A stretch of 64,000 nt of DNA from Arthrobacter sp. ZGTC412 (GTDB taxonomy: Bacteria > Actinomycetota > Actinomycetes > Actinomycetales > Micrococcaceae): NCBI RefSeq assembly GCF_002929215.1, contig NZ_PJII01000001.1, positions 496,001 to 560,000 of the forward strand, in the 5' to 3' direction. The notes beneath the pieces are model-generated. The model had not been told where the DNA came from, made no database searches, and saw nothing but the letters and a program-made list of their open reading frames with translations. Shown piece by piece: positions 51,704 to 61,558 of this stretch. Numbering within the stretch: position 1 is the stretch's first letter; each line of letters opens with the position of its first letter. The translations under genes and the position numbers were made by a program.

Positions 51704-51709
51704 TAGCCT
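51704..51709 (+). promoter_or_regulatory. -10 box (TAGCCT) of a leaderless mshD transcript
   Basis: TAGCCT is followed by exactly six bases and the ATG at 51716. No ribosome-binding site is seen, which favours a leaderless message. Confidence 0.5.
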
Positions 51710-51715
51710 TGCCTC

Positions 51716-52684
51716 ATGACTCCAGCACACCCTGAGAAGTGGCCCGTCCATGTTGTTCAAGGCGGTGTTGACCGGCAGCTCCTGAAGGACTGCAGCCATC
51801 TGCTGGCTGCGGCGGAAGAGTCGGACGGCAATCCCTCCATATCGGAGCAGACCCTCATCAGCATGCGCGCCGGCGATTCCGCGGAACACCAGGTTCTCAC
51901 GCTTGCCCTGTATGCCCCGGATGAGGACTCTGATCCCTCCTCCGGCCAGGACCTTGCAGGGTTCGCCGCGGTGGTTGAAGAAGCGGACGGCAGCGGCGTG
52001 GTCGAAATAGCCGTGCATCCCAGCTACCGCAACCAGGGTGTCGCCGACCGCCTCGTGGGCGCCCTCCAGGACAAGCGCGGACTCCAGGGACTGAAAGCCT
52101 GGTCGCACGGAAACCATGAGGCAGCTGCGGATCTTGCCGCACGCTACGGCTACGTGCCCGTGCGCGAGCTGTGGAAGATGCGGATGACGACGGCGGCAGC
52201 GGACCTACCCGACGTCGTCCTTCCGGACGGCGTCTCCATCCGGACGTTTGTGCCCGGCCAGGACGAGGACGGCTGGCTTACTGCCAACCGTGCAGCGTTC
52301 TCCCACCACCCCGAGCAGGGCAGCCTCACCCGTGCCGACCTCGATGCCCGTATGGCTGAGGAATGGTTTGACCCCGCAGGCTTCCTCCTTGCCGTCGATG
52401 GGAACGACCGGCTGCTCGGCTACCACTGGACCAAGGTGCACCCGAGCCACGGATCCCACCCCGCGATCGGTGAGATCTATGTAGTGGGCGTGACCCCGGA
52501 AGCCCAGGGGTCGGGCCTGGGCAAGGCCCTGACGGTGGCGGGCATCAAGTACCTGCAGGACCTGGGGCTGCACGCCGTCATGCTGTACGTCGACGCCGAC
52601 AACGCCCCCGCGGTTTCCCTGTACCGGCGGCTGGGCTTCACGCGCTGGGACATGGATGTGATGTACGGCCCGGCGGCAGGTTAG
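51716..52684 (+). CDS. mshD: mycothiol synthase
   Basis: MshD acetylates Cys-GlcN-inositol in the last step of mycothiol synthesis. The 322-residue protein has two GNAT domains: AVHPSYRNQGVADRLVGAL (about residues 100-118) and GVTPEAQGSGLGKALTVAG (about 260-278). It also has the family stretch NRAAFSHHPEQG and the end AVSLYRRLGFTRWDMDVMY. It follows glnR by 50 bases with its own leaderless promoter. Confidence 0.95.
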   Translation: MTPAHPEKWPVHVVQGGVDRQLLKDCSHLLAAAEESDGNPSISEQTLISMRAGDSAEHQVLTLALYAPDEDSDPSSGQDLAGFAAVVEEADGSGVVEIAVHPSYRNQGVADRLVGALQDKRGLQGLKAWSHGNHEAAADLAARYGYVPVRELWKMRMTTAAADLPDVVLPDGVSIRTFVPGQDEDGWLTANRAAFSHHPEQGSLTRADLDARMAEEWFDPAGFLLAVDGNDRLLGYHWTKVHPSHGSHPAIGEIYVVGVTPEAQGSGLGKALTVAGIKYLQDLGLHAVMLYVDADNAPAVSLYRRLGFTRWDMDVMYGPAAG

Positions 52685-52813
52685 TCCAATCCCCTGACGC
52701 AAGCGCCTGCCGGCGACAAATCAAGGGCCCCGGTTACTGATTGCTTGTAAGGTTGAAACAGAACCGCGCAGGCCGGATACGGCCTCATTGAAGCGCCAGG
52801 TAAAGGAGATGCC

Positions 52814-55063
52814 ATGAACCCGGAACCATCCGGAGCAGCCACGTCCCAAGAGACTCCAGTCCCCGTGCGCGCCCGATTCGGCTCCTCGGAGGTTCCGGCG
52901 TCGCGGGCCACGCAGGACCGGATCGACATTCCGGATTTCGCGCCCAACCTGGAACCCGAGGGTGACATCCGGCCGGACCGCTTCCTGGACCGGGAACTAA
53001 GCTGGCTCAGCTTTAACTCCAGGGTCCTGGAACTTGCCGAAGACGCTTCCCTGCACCTTCTGGAACGGGTCAGCTTCCTCTCCATTTTTGCGTCCAACCT
53101 GGACGAGTTCTTTATGGTCCGCGTGGCCGGCCTGAAGCGGCGCATCGCCACCGGACTGGCTGTCCCCTCCCCCGCAGGCCTGAGCCCGGTGGAAGTGCTG
53201 GAAAAAATTGGTGAGGAAGCCCACCGGCTCCAGCAGCGCCACGCACAGGTCTTCGCAGAACAGATCCGCCCGGCCCTGGCTTATGAGCACATCCACCTGA
53301 TGCACTGGGACGAACTGGATGATGCCGCCAAGCAGCAGCTCAGCCAGATGTTCGCCGAAAAGGTGTTCCCCATCCTGACGCCCCTGGCGGTGGACCCGGC
53401 ACACCCGTTCCCCTACATTTCGGGCCTGTCCCTGAACCTGGCCGTCGTGGTGCGGAACCCCGTCAGCGACAAGGAACTGTTCGCCCGTGTCAAGGTGCCG
53501 GACCAGCTGCCGCGGCTCATCTCCATCGACGGCCCGCGTGCCGGCGCGGTGGCAGGCCGGGTGGCCCGCTTCATCGCGCTTGAGGAAGTCATCGCCGTCC
53601 ACCTGGACAAACTGTTTGCCGGGATGGAGGTCCTTGAGCACCACACCTTCCGCGTCACCCGGAACGAGGACGTGGAGGTTGAAGAGGACGATGCCGAGAA
53701 CCTGCTGCAGGCGCTCGAAAAGGAACTTCTTCGCCGCCGCTTCGGCCCGCCCGTCCGGCTCGAGGTCACCAATGACATCAACCCCAACATCCGTGCGCTG
53801 CTGATCCGCGAGCTGGGCGTTGAGGAATCCGAGGTGTACTCGGTCCCGGCCCCGCTGGACCTTCGGGGCCTTTCAGTCATTGCAGGCATCGACCGCGCCG
53901 ACCTGCACTACCCCAAGCACGTTCCGCATACCTCCCGGTACTTGAACGAGTCCGAGACCTCCAAGGCCGCCAACGTCTTCGCCGCGATGCGCCGCCGCGA
54001 CATCCTGCTCCACCACCCGTACGACTCGTTTTCCACCTCTGTGCAGGCCTTCCTGGAGCAGGCGGCGGCGGACCCGAAGGTCCAGGCCATCAAACAGACC
54101 CTGTACCGCACCTCGGGCGACTCCCCCATTGTGGATGCGCTCATTGATGCCGCCGAGGCAGGCAAACAGGTCCTGGCCCTGGTGGAGATCAAGGCCAGGT
54201 TTGATGAGCAGGCGAACATCTCCTGGGCCCGCAAGCTTGAACAGGCCGGCGTGCACGTGGTGTACGGCATCGTGGGCCTGAAGACGCACTGCAAGCTCTC
54301 GCTGGTGGTGCGCCAGGAAGTGGACGGACTGCGGCGGTACTGTCACATCGGCACGGGCAACTACCATCCCCGCACAGCCCGCTACTACGAGGACCTGGGC
54401 TTGCTCACAGCCAACGAACAGGTGGGCGAGGACCTCTCCAAGCTCTTCAACCAGCTCTCCGGCTACGCGCCCAAGTCCACGTTCAAGAGGCTTCTGGTTG
54501 CTCCTCGCTCGGTGCGTTCGGGGCTGATCGACCGGATCGAAACGGAGATCCGGAACGCCCGCGCCGGGCTCCCGGCCCGCGTCCAGATCAAGGTCAATTC
54601 CATGGTGGATGAGGCCATCATCGATTCGCTGTACCGTGCGTCCCAGGCCGGGGTGAAGGTGGATGTCATCGTCCGCGGCATTTGCTCGCTGCGCCCGGGG
54701 GTGTTTGGACTCAGCGACAACATCACGGTCCGTTCCGTTCTGGGCAGGTTCCTGGAGCACTCCCGGGTGTTCGCGTTCGCGAACGGCGGGAGTCCCGTGG
54801 TGTACATCGGCTCGGCGGACATGATGCACCGCAACCTGGACAGGCGGGTTGAGGCCCTGGTCCAGCTGGCAGCACCCGATGACATCACCTACGTCCTGGA
54901 CCTGTTGCGCCGCTACATGACCCCGGAAACTGCAAGCTGGCACCTCGATAACGAAGGGAACTGGTCGCGTCACCATCTGGCCGACGACGGCAGGCCGCTT
55001 GAGGACGTTCAGTCCTTCCTGCTGGCGTCTCGGCCGCGGCAACGCAGCCTGAGCCGACGGTAA
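52814..55063 (+). CDS. ppk: polyphosphate kinase 1
   Basis: PPK1 polymerises the ATP gamma-phosphate into polyphosphate at the membrane. The 749-residue protein has the N-terminal domain start [19 protein letters not shown] and the two active-site histidines H492 (KTHCKL) and H511 (CHIGTGNYH). The C-terminal [16 protein letters not shown] block is also present. AAAGGAG lies six bases before the ATG. It is followed by mutT1, as in mycobacteria. Confidence 0.97.
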   Translation: MNPEPSGAATSQETPVPVRARFGSSEVPASRATQDRIDIPDFAPNLEPEGDIRPDRFLDRELSWLSFNSRVLELAEDASLHLLERVSFLSIFASNLDEFFMVRVAGLKRRIATGLAVPSPAGLSPVEVLEKIGEEAHRLQQRHAQVFAEQIRPALAYEHIHLMHWDELDDAAKQQLSQMFAEKVFPILTPLAVDPAHPFPYISGLSLNLAVVVRNPVSDKELFARVKVPDQLPRLISIDGPRAGAVAGRVARFIALEEVIAVHLDKLFAGMEVLEHHTFRVTRNEDVEVEEDDAENLLQALEKELLRRRFGPPVRLEVTNDINPNIRALLIRELGVEESEVYSVPAPLDLRGLSVIAGIDRADLHYPKHVPHTSRYLNESETSKAANVFAAMRRRDILLHHPYDSFSTSVQAFLEQAAADPKVQAIKQTLYRTSGDSPIVDALIDAAEAGKQVLALVEIKARFDEQANISWARKLEQAGVHVVYGIVGLKTHCKLSLVVRQEVDGLRRYCHIGTGNYHPRTARYYEDLGLLTANEQVGEDLSKLFNQLSGYAPKSTFKRLLVAPRSVRSGLIDRIETEIRNARAGLPARVQIKVNSMVDEAIIDSLYRASQAGVKVDVIVRGICSLRPGVFGLSDNITVRSVLGRFLEHSRVFAFANGGSPVVYIGSADMMHRNLDRRVEALVQLAAPDDITYVLDLLRRYMTPETASWHLDNEGNWSRHHLADDGRPLEDVQSFLLASRPRQRSLSRR

Positions 55064-55074
55064 GGGCCGCGGTT

Positions 55075-56043
55075 TTGTCGAGCGACGCACTCGTAGCAGA
55101 CCAGACAGACCACCCAGGCGAACCGGTAGCCGTCACGGCTGCCGGGGCGCTGCCGTGGCGCGTCAATAAGGACACGCTTGAGGTACTGCTGATCCATCGG
55201 CCCCGGTACGATGACTGGTCCTGGCCAAAAGGCAAGATTGACGACGGCGAGACCATCCCCGAATGCGCCATCCGCGAAGTGTGGGAGGAGATTGGGCTCA
55301 TCGCCGCACTGGGCAGACCGCTGCCCCCCATCCACTACCACGTGGCAAACGGCCTGAAGGTGGTGCATTACTGGGCAGTCAAGGTCAACGGCGACAGGCT
55401 GGTCCCGGACGGCAAAGAGGTGGACAGTGTGATGTGGTGTGCCCCGGAAAAGGCGGCCCGGCTGCTGTCCAACCCCTCCGACGTGGAACCCCTTGAGTAC
55501 CTGCGGGACGCCCATGAGCGCGGGGAACTGGACACCTGGCCCCTGCTGGTGGTCCGCCATGCAAAAGCGAAGCCGCGCTCGTCCTGGAGCAAGGCCGAAG
55601 GCGAGCGGCCCCTGGCTGCCACCGGAATGCGACAGGCGCAGGCGGTCGGCCGGCTGCTTCAGGCGTGGAAGCCGCCGCGTGTTGTCACCAGCCCGTGGCT
55701 CCGGTGTGTCGCCACCGTGGCTCCCTACGCGAAGGCAAGCGGAGCAAAGGTCAAGCTGGCGGAAGCCCTCACCGAACACCGGCATCAGCGAAGCCCCAAG
55801 AAAACAGCGGCCGTGATCGAAGCCGTTCTCGAGAGGCAGCGCGCGGTGGCCGTCTGCACCCACCGGCCGGCTCTGCCCACCGTATTCGAGCAGCTGGCCA
55901 AACACATGCCGGCACATCTGGGCGCCCTCCTGCCCGCCGAGGAACCGTTTCTGTCCCCCGGCGAACTGGTGGTGTGCCATGTGGCTCCGGGCGGGAAAAA
56001 CAGGATTGTTGCCGTGGAGCAGTTCAAACCCTTCGACGACTGA
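55075..56043 (+). CDS. mutT1: MutT1-like NUDIX hydrolase fused to a SixA-type phosphatase
   Basis: The 322-residue protein has an N-terminal NUDIX box (residues 53-75, GKIDDGET...REVWEEIGL) and a C-terminal histidine phosphatase domain starting with RHAK (161-164). Mycobacterial MutT1 has this fusion and degrades 8-oxo-dGTP and diadenosine polyphosphates. It also lies next to ppk1 there. Start appears to be TTG at 55075, with AAGGG ten bases upstream, 11 bases after ppk. Confidence 0.9.
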   Translation: MSSDALVADQTDHPGEPVAVTAAGALPWRVNKDTLEVLLIHRPRYDDWSWPKGKIDDGETIPECAIREVWEEIGLIAALGRPLPPIHYHVANGLKVVHYWAVKVNGDRLVPDGKEVDSVMWCAPEKAARLLSNPSDVEPLEYLRDAHERGELDTWPLLVVRHAKAKPRSSWSKAEGERPLAATGMRQAQAVGRLLQAWKPPRVVTSPWLRCVATVAPYAKASGAKVKLAEALTEHRHQRSPKKTAAVIEAVLERQRAVAVCTHRPALPTVFEQLAKHMPAHLGALLPAEEPFLSPGELVVCHVAPGGKNRIVAVEQFKPFDD

Positions 56044-56103
56044 CTCCCGCGGTGACAGCCGCACTTGACCCGCAAAACTCTGTATCAAACACTTAGTACA
56101 TTG

Positions 56104-57762
56104 ATGCATGATCTTGGGGGAAATGTGCCTGGTTCCGATGTGGTGGCTGTCTTCGCTAATGTCCCGCCCATGGTGTCGCTCTGGCCGTTCCTGCTCGCGG
56201 CAGGGACTTACCTGGCGCTCCGGTGGGTGATCTGGCAGCCGGGAGGGGGCGCATCGGCCACCACGGCGTCGCAGCACGCCTTCTGGGTGGGGATCATGGG
56301 CTGGCTGGTCAGCTCGCTGCAGCCCGCCGGAAACGCCGGCATCCTTCCCGCCAGTCCAACCGCCAGCCCGCCTGCCGATCCCGGCAGCATCATCCCTGCC
56401 CTCGCCTGGCCAGTGCTGGGCTGCCTGGCCGTTCACGTTATCGGCCAGTTGAGCTACCCCGGCCCGCGCCTGACGCGTCGCTTGGCGACGCTCGAGGTGC
56501 GGCGGGTACGGGACTTCCTGCCCCGGCCACTCGCCTGGACCGTGCTGGCAATCTTTGCCGCAGCTGCATCGCAGATCGGCTGGGTGGCGACGCTTCCCGG
56601 CTTCGCACCGGTCCCTTACGGCTCGAGCCCCGACCCCGTCAACGGCTACACCAGATATGGCGGTGACGGCAGGGTGCCGGGCCTTGAACTGGCTTCCTAC
56701 CTCGGACCTGCCCTCCTTATCCTGGCCGCCGGGACGTGGCTGGTGCTTGAGCTCATCACCCGGCGCAGGCAGCTTGAGCCGCTGACTCCGCACGAGAACG
56801 ACCTGCTCAGGACCATAGCCATGAACCGGCTGCTTCGAACCGTGGCCACTATCGCCGCCGGGCTGGCCGCTATCGCGGGAAACCATGCGGCGCGGCCGGA
56901 TCCTTCCGTTGCTTCCGGCGCCTGGACGAACGCTGCAGGGGCGGTTGGGCTGGCTGTCCTGCTGGTTATGTGGTGGTGGGCCCCGCCCAAGCTTCCGGGC
57001 GAAAGGGCGGCTGACGGCCTGCCGCCATCCCATGAGTCCTCCGCTGCGACCCAACCGGCCACCCGGCTTTCCGTGTCTTTGGGCGCCGCACTTGGACTGG
57101 CCGCCCTTGTTCCCCCCGTGGTGGCGCTCTTCATTCCGGGAGCGGTGACGGGGCACCCCGCCCTGGTGGTGGCAATCGCTGCCTCGGCAGTCCTGATGGT
57201 CACGGCCGCGGGGGAAGTGCTGATGCATCGCAATCACGGAACGCCGGATGCACCCCGCATCTGGCCGCGGCAACCTGTCAGCCCGGCGCTGCTCACCACC
57301 GGAATTACAGCCCTCACCTTGCTGGTGGCGGTGGCTGTCATAACTGCGGTTGCTGAAGCAGCACTGGAGGTGCCGCCGTCGTGGCGGAGTACGGCTTGGG
57401 CAGCTGCGGCAGCGGCGGTCCCGGCCGTACTCCCGCTTGCGGCAGCCAAGGCACGGCACAGCATCCCGCCAGTAGTTCCGGGACTCGATGCAGCCCTCCG
57501 TGCCATCACTGTGCACCGGGTGGTGAGGGCACTTGCGGCTTGCTTCACAGTGCAGGCCGGGGTTCTGCTGTTGTCCGCCGGCTTCGCTGTCCGGCGGTCA
57601 ATCAGCCTGGACCCGACGCCATGGGCAGGTTTTTGGGAGGCGTCGGGCGCAGTCGGCGCCCTGCTTGCTGCGGCAGGTGTGGTGATCGCGGTAATTCCCG
57701 TGCGTGGTTTCGCCCGCACTCCTGCAGCGGGCCGCCAGCCGGTGGGGCAAGCTGCCCCGTGA
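56104..57762 (+). CDS. polytopic membrane protein paired with a GntR regulator
   Basis: The protein (552 residues from the ATG at 56104) is hydrophobic throughout, with about 11-12 membrane helices, and has no catalytic motif that I recognise. The start is uncertain: TTG 56065, ATG 56104, or GTG 56125, the last preceded by GGGGGA. Its stop overlaps the start of a YtrA-type GntR gene (GTGA). Such pairs are usually autoregulated membrane-stress or transport units. Function is unknown. Confidence 0.75.
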   Translation: MHDLGGNVPGSDVVAVFANVPPMVSLWPFLLAAGTYLALRWVIWQPGGGASATTASQHAFWVGIMGWLVSSLQPAGNAGILPASPTASPPADPGSIIPALAWPVLGCLAVHVIGQLSYPGPRLTRRLATLEVRRVRDFLPRPLAWTVLAIFAAAASQIGWVATLPGFAPVPYGSSPDPVNGYTRYGGDGRVPGLELASYLGPALLILAAGTWLVLELITRRRQLEPLTPHENDLLRTIAMNRLLRTVATIAAGLAAIAGNHAARPDPSVASGAWTNAAGAVGLAVLLVMWWWAPPKLPGERAADGLPPSHESSAATQPATRLSVSLGAALGLAALVPPVVALFIPGAVTGHPALVVAIAASAVLMVTAAGEVLMHRNHGTPDAPRIWPRQPVSPALLTTGITALTLLVAVAVITAVAEAALEVPPSWRSTAWAAAAAAVPAVLPLAAAKARHSIPPVVPGLDAALRAITVHRVVRALAACFTVQAGVLLLSAGFAVRRSISLDPTPWAGFWEASGAVGALLAAAGVVIAVIPVRGFARTPAAGRQPVGQAAP

Positions 57763-58145
57763 GCGCTGGCATCACGGTCGATTTGAGGTCGGCAGTCCCG
57801 CCGTACGAGCAGATCCGCTCACAGATCAGTTCCCTGGTGGCAATGGGCGCCCTGGCCACGGGAACCCGCCTCCCCACCGTCCGCAGCCTTGCAGCTGATC
57901 TTGGCATCGCGGCTGGCACTGTTGCCCGGGCCTACAAGGAACTGGAGGCCGCGGGTGTCGTTGAAGCACGACGGCGGGGAGGCACCGTTGTTGCCGGACC
58001 GCCCCAAGGGAGCTCCGGCACACGCGGAAGGGTCCCGGAAACGGTGACAGCCGCCGTCGAGCGTTACATCGAAGCGGGGCGGGAGGCCCGGCTGACCGAC
58101 GAGGTCCTGCTGGATCTGCTGCGCGGCCGGCTGAGGAGGGACTGA
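57759..58145 (+). CDS. GntR-family regulator, YtrA type
   Basis: The 128-residue protein has an N-terminal winged helix (PPYEQIRSQISSLVAMGALATGTRLPTVRSLAADLGIAAGTVARAYKEL in parts) and a short C-terminal region without an effector domain. That is the YtrA subfamily layout. Start is GTG overlapping the upstream stop. It probably represses its own operon with the membrane protein; the inducer is unknown. Confidence 0.9.
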   Translation: MSAGITVDLRSAVPPYEQIRSQISSLVAMGALATGTRLPTVRSLAADLGIAAGTVARAYKELEAAGVVEARRRGGTVVAGPPQGSSGTRGRVPETVTAAVERYIEAGREARLTDEVLLDLLRGRLRRD

Positions 58146-58176
58146 GCGGCAACGCCGGCTGGTCCCGCCCGGCGGA

Positions 58177-58182
58177 TAGACT
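58177..58182 (+). promoter_or_regulatory. -10 box (TAGACT) of a leaderless thyA transcript
   Basis: TAGACT is followed by exactly six bases and then the GTG start of thyA at 58189. GAGGGG within those six bases is too close to act as a normal ribosome-binding site. Confidence 0.55.
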
Positions 58183-58188
58183 TGAGGG

Positions 58189-58992
58189 GTGAGCATCCCA
58201 ACGCCTTATGAAGACCTCCTGCGCGATGTCCTGGCTTCCGGCACCCACAAGTCGGACCGCACCGGAACCGGAACCACCAGCGTTTTCGGGCGCCAGATGC
58301 GCTTTGACCTGGGGAAGAGTTTTCCGCTGATCACCACCAAGCGGGTTCATTTCAAGTCCGTGGCAGTGGAGCTCCTGTGGTTCCTGCGCGGTGAAACCAA
58401 CGTGAAGTGGATGCAGGACCAGGGTGTAACCATCTGGAACGAATGGGCTGATGCCGATGGCGACCTGGGACCCGTCTACGGTGTCCAGTGGCGCAGCTGG
58501 CCCACCCCCGACGGCGGCCACATCGACCAGATCGCGGAGCTCATCGACAACCTGAAGTCCAACCCGGATTCCCGCCGGCACATCGTCTCCGCCTGGAACG
58601 TTTCCGAACTGCACGATATGGCCCTGCCGCCGTGCCACGCGTTCTTCCAGTTTTACGTGGCGGACGGCAAGCTCTCCTGCCAGCTGTACCAGCGCTCCGC
58701 GGACATGTTCCTTGGTGTGCCGTTCAACATCGCTTCCTACGCACTGCTCACCTGCATGGTGGCCCAGCAGGTGGGACTCGAGCCAGGCGAGTTCGTCTGG
58801 ACCGGCGGTGACGTCCACATCTACGAAAACCACATGGACCAGGTCCTCAAACAGCTGGAACGCGAACCGTACGAGTACCCGCAGCTGAAGATCACCCGCA
58901 AGCCGGCCTCGATTTTCGACTACACGCTGGAGGACTTCGAGGTGGTCGGCTACCAGCACCACCCCACCATCAAGGCCCCGATCGCCGTATGA
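58189..58992 (+). CDS. thyA: thymidylate synthase
   Basis: ThyA methylates dUMP using methylene-tetrahydrofolate. The 267-residue protein has the nucleophile C149 in [12 protein letters not shown], the [13 protein letters not shown]-terminal block, and the C-terminal IKAPIAV. The GTG start follows a -10 box by six bases, so the mRNA is probably leaderless. It overlaps folA by four bases (ATGA); ThyA produces the dihydrofolate that FolA reduces. Confidence 0.98.
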   Translation: MSIPTPYEDLLRDVLASGTHKSDRTGTGTTSVFGRQMRFDLGKSFPLITTKRVHFKSVAVELLWFLRGETNVKWMQDQGVTIWNEWADADGDLGPVYGVQWRSWPTPDGGHIDQIAELIDNLKSNPDSRRHIVSAWNVSELHDMALPPCHAFFQFYVADGKLSCQLYQRSADMFLGVPFNIASYALLTCMVAQQVGLEPGEFVWTGGDVHIYENHMDQVLKQLEREPYEYPQLKITRKPASIFDYTLEDFEVVGYQHHPTIKAPIAV

Positions 58993-59573
58993 GCACGGAA
59001 AACTTCACCGATCCGCAGTCCTTTACCGAGGAGCTGGCCGCTTCCGTGACAGGCGTGGGGCTCGTATGGGCGCAAACTTCGGACGGCGTGATCGGCAAGG
59101 ACGGGGACATGCCCTGGCACCTGCCGGAGGACCTGAAGCACTTCAACCGGCTCACCACGGGCCACCCCGTGGTGATGGGGCGCAAGACCTGGCTGTCCTT
59201 TCCCGAGAAGTACCGCCCCCTGCCCGGCCGGACGAACATTGTGGTCACCCGGCAAAAAAGCTGGGCCGACACGCCCGAGGCGGAGGGCGCCGTCGTGGTT
59301 TCCTCCCTTGATGACGCCCTCCTTGAGTCCCAGTTCGTCGACGGCGGCGGAACCGTCTGGATCCTGGGCGGCGGGGAAATTTTCCGCCAGTCCACCGAGC
59401 TCGCCAACGTCGCGGTGGTCACCACCATCGACGTCGATGCCGACGGCGATACCTTTGCGCCCGAGCTTGGCACGAGCTGGGTGGCTGCCGCTTCTGTCCC
59501 GCCGGACGGCTGGCTGACGGCTGCCAACGGAACACGCTACAGATTCACCAAATGGTCAAGGACTGAAGGCTAG
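58989..59573 (+). CDS. folA: dihydrofolate reductase
   Basis: FolA reduces dihydrofolate to tetrahydrofolate with NADPH. The 194-residue protein has [27 protein letters not shown] in parts (W43, D48 catalytic), VVMGRKTW and the [10 protein letters not shown] cofactor segment. It has an N-terminal extension of about 20 residues compared with E. coli FolA. It is coupled to thyA by a four-base overlap. Confidence 0.97.
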   Translation: MSTENFTDPQSFTEELAASVTGVGLVWAQTSDGVIGKDGDMPWHLPEDLKHFNRLTTGHPVVMGRKTWLSFPEKYRPLPGRTNIVVTRQKSWADTPEAEGAVVVSSLDDALLESQFVDGGGTVWILGGGEIFRQSTELANVAVVTTIDVDADGDTFAPELGTSWVAAASVPPDGWLTAANGTRYRFTKWSRTEG

Positions 59574-59575
59574 GC

Positions 59576-59794
59576 ATGTTAAAGAAACCGGAAACCCTCT
59601 TTGTGCTGGGCTACATGCTGCTCCCCCTGCTGGCGCTGCTGTCCGCCATCGTGGGGTTCACCATGATCCTGGGCGGCAACAAGATCGCCGGCGCCATCGT
59701 GCTCGTGGTGGTGACGCAGGCGTTCGCGTTCGGGGCGTTCTTTGCGCTGCGGGCCCGGAAGGCCGCTGTGCTGGAGGAGTCCAAACGCAGCTAG
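59576..59794 (+). CDS. small two-helix membrane protein
   Basis: The 72-residue protein has two membrane helices (LFVLGYMLLPLLALLSAIVGF and IAGAIVLVVVTQAFAFGAFF), then a charged end (RARKAAVLEESKRS). GAAGG at the end of folA serves as ribosome-binding site, and the gap is two bases, so it belongs to the thyA-folA unit. Function is unknown. Confidence 0.82.
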   Translation: MLKKPETLFVLGYMLLPLLALLSAIVGFTMILGGNKIAGAIVLVVVTQAFAFGAFFALRARKAAVLEESKRS

Positions 59795-59918
59795 CCCCCG
59801 GTGGCGTGTGGCCGCGGCGCATGGGGAGGTCACCCCATCGCGGCTAGTCGCCTACTGGCATAGGCTGAAGCCTGCAGCCTGAGGGACTGCTGTTTGGACA
59901 ATATTGGGGGGATGCCGG

Positions 59919-60875
59919 ATGGCAGGAACTTTGTGGGGTGCCGACGTCGAGCAGTTGCGCACCTTGGCGCGGCAATTCAGCAAGGCAGCTGACCAGCTGC
60001 AGCAGCAGTCGCAGCAACTGAGCGGCCACATCAACAACAGTACGGCCTGGAAAGGCCAGGACGCCTCGCGCTTCCGGTCGGACTGGAACAGCAGCCACCG
60101 GACGCTTCTGCAGAAGACGGCCATGCGCCTGCAGCAGGAGTCCAAACTGCTGCTGACGCATGCCGACGAGCAGGAAAAAGCGAGTGCGACCGCCGGGGCC
60201 GGCAATACGGGCGCCGGGGCACCGGGCGGCAACGGACCAGGCGGGCAAGTCCCCGGCCAGGGGAGCAACAACCCCTGGGGTCCCGACTGGCTGGCAGACC
60301 CCGACTCGCCTTTCCGTGACGGATGGGACATCTACGGCCTCACTAAAGCGTTCCCGAACATTCGGGCCGGCGTGTTCGACATCGCTGCCATGCTGCACAA
60401 GTCGCGCATCTCCGATTTCCTGGATCCGGCAGCATGGCGGGCCTTCCAGAATTCCAACGAATTCAGCAAGTTCTTCAACCTGTCCAACAGCCTGTTTGAA
60501 GGCAAGTTCCACGAAATCCTGAACCTCGCCGAGGGATCCACCGCCTTCAAGTACCTCGATGGGTTCAGCAAGGGTTTGGGCGTTGTGGGCGTCGGCCTGG
60601 ACAGCATGGACGCCTATAACAACTTCCAGGAGGGCGACTACGGCTCCGCCGCCTACTCCACCACCAAAGCCCTGTTGGGCGCCGGCTCGTTCCTGCCGCC
60701 GCCGGCTGGTACTGCGTGCATGGTGGCCAGTGGTGCCCTTGCCCTTTATGACAACGTCCCCGTCATCCATGATTCCGTGAATTACGTCGGGGATAAGATC
60801 GCCGATGGAGCCGAGGCCGTTGGCGGCGCCATCAGTGACGGTGTGGACGCCGTCGGCGACTTTTTCGGCTTCTGA
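59919..60875 (+). CDS. WXG100-like protein with hydrophobic C-terminal domain
   Basis: The 318-residue protein has an N-terminal helical hairpin of about 95 residues with the WXG motif in AWKGQDASRFRSDW. Heptad-like Q/L/A runs flank it, as in type VII (ESX) secretion substrates. A Gly/Pro/Asn-rich linker follows (about 95-125), then a C-terminal half with Gly-rich hydrophobic helices (GLGVVGVGLDSMDAY, AAYSTTKALLGAGSFL) and the repetitive end IADGAEAVGGAISDGVDAVGDFFGF. I chose the ATG at 59919 (MAGTLW), preceded by GGGGGG; a TTG at 59904 is possible. TAGGCT at 59861 may be its -10. An exported effector is inferred, not shown. Confidence 0.8.
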   Translation: MAGTLWGADVEQLRTLARQFSKAADQLQQQSQQLSGHINNSTAWKGQDASRFRSDWNSSHRTLLQKTAMRLQQESKLLLTHADEQEKASATAGAGNTGAGAPGGNGPGGQVPGQGSNNPWGPDWLADPDSPFRDGWDIYGLTKAFPNIRAGVFDIAAMLHKSRISDFLDPAAWRAFQNSNEFSKFFNLSNSLFEGKFHEILNLAEGSTAFKYLDGFSKGLGVVGVGLDSMDAYNNFQEGDYGSAAYSTTKALLGAGSFLPPPAGTACMVASGALALYDNVPVIHDSVNYVGDKIADGAEAVGGAISDGVDAVGDFFGF

Positions 60876-60894
60876 GAACTGAGGAGAAGAACCA

Positions 60895-61557
60895 GTGACT
60901 GAAACAACCACAGCCCATTCCTCAAGCGCTGGCCAAGGCTTTCCGGACGCGATCGGTTTTGGCTTCGCCGAACTCCTTGTGCTCCTGAACCTGCGGCGCG
61001 GCCCTGCAGCCAATGCCTCGGCGAAGGCACTTCGGCTGGAGGGCGAACTCGATGATGCCTCTTTGCTTTCGGCGGGCGCTTCGTCCTTGGTGGCCCGTGG
61101 CGCCGCCAGCGTAGGCGGGGACAGGGAACTCTCCGTCGACGGTCCGGTGGCGGCCGTTACCCATGCCCTCACGGAGGCGGACAAGCTGGTGCAGATCAAC
61201 CTCCTCACCGCCGGCTCCGTGGACAACGTCCTGTCCGTCGAGTCACCCGAGTACCGGATCCTGTTGCAGCCAAGGGCTTACCTCAGCTGGTTCGCGATGG
61301 CGCAGCGTCCGGATACCACCCCTGCAGAAGCCAACTTCTTCATTGTCCGCAAGCATCTTGAAGACAACCCCGATGGCGGAGCCACCATCCGCCTGTTCCA
61401 GGGTGCCGACGGCAAGCAACTACTGGTCAAACGGGGTGGGGAAGGCTGGATAGTGGGCTACGGCAGCCTTGATGCCCCCTCCGAGCCGATCCGCGAAATT
61501 TCTGGCCTCACCGACGACCAGGTGTTGGACCACATCCGATTGATTCGACAGGACTAG
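60895..61557 (+). CDS. unknown soluble protein of the WXG cassette
   Basis: I do not recognise this 220-residue protein. It has no signal peptide or membrane helix. The middle and end (SPEYRILLQPRAYLSWFAMAQ; NFFIVRKHLEDNPDGGATIRLFQGADGKQLLVKR) look like an alpha/beta domain. Start is GTG with GGAG upstream, 19 bases after the WXG gene. A role as chaperone, adaptor or immunity protein for that product would fit the position; nothing in the sequence proves it. Confidence 0.75.
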   Translation: MTETTTAHSSSAGQGFPDAIGFGFAELLVLLNLRRGPAANASAKALRLEGELDDASLLSAGASSLVARGAASVGGDRELSVDGPVAAVTHALTEADKLVQINLLTAGSVDNVLSVESPEYRILLQPRAYLSWFAMAQRPDTTPAEANFFIVRKHLEDNPDGGATIRLFQGADGKQLLVKRGGEGWIVGYGSLDAPSEPIREISGLTDDQVLDHIRLIRQD

Positions 61558-61558
61558 C

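Noticed and set aside
55009-57516. 835-codon open frame on the minus strand
   Set aside because: Antisense to ppk, mutT1 and the membrane gene, all of which have recognised content or coupling; composition is Arg/Gly/Pro-rich as in non-coding frames.
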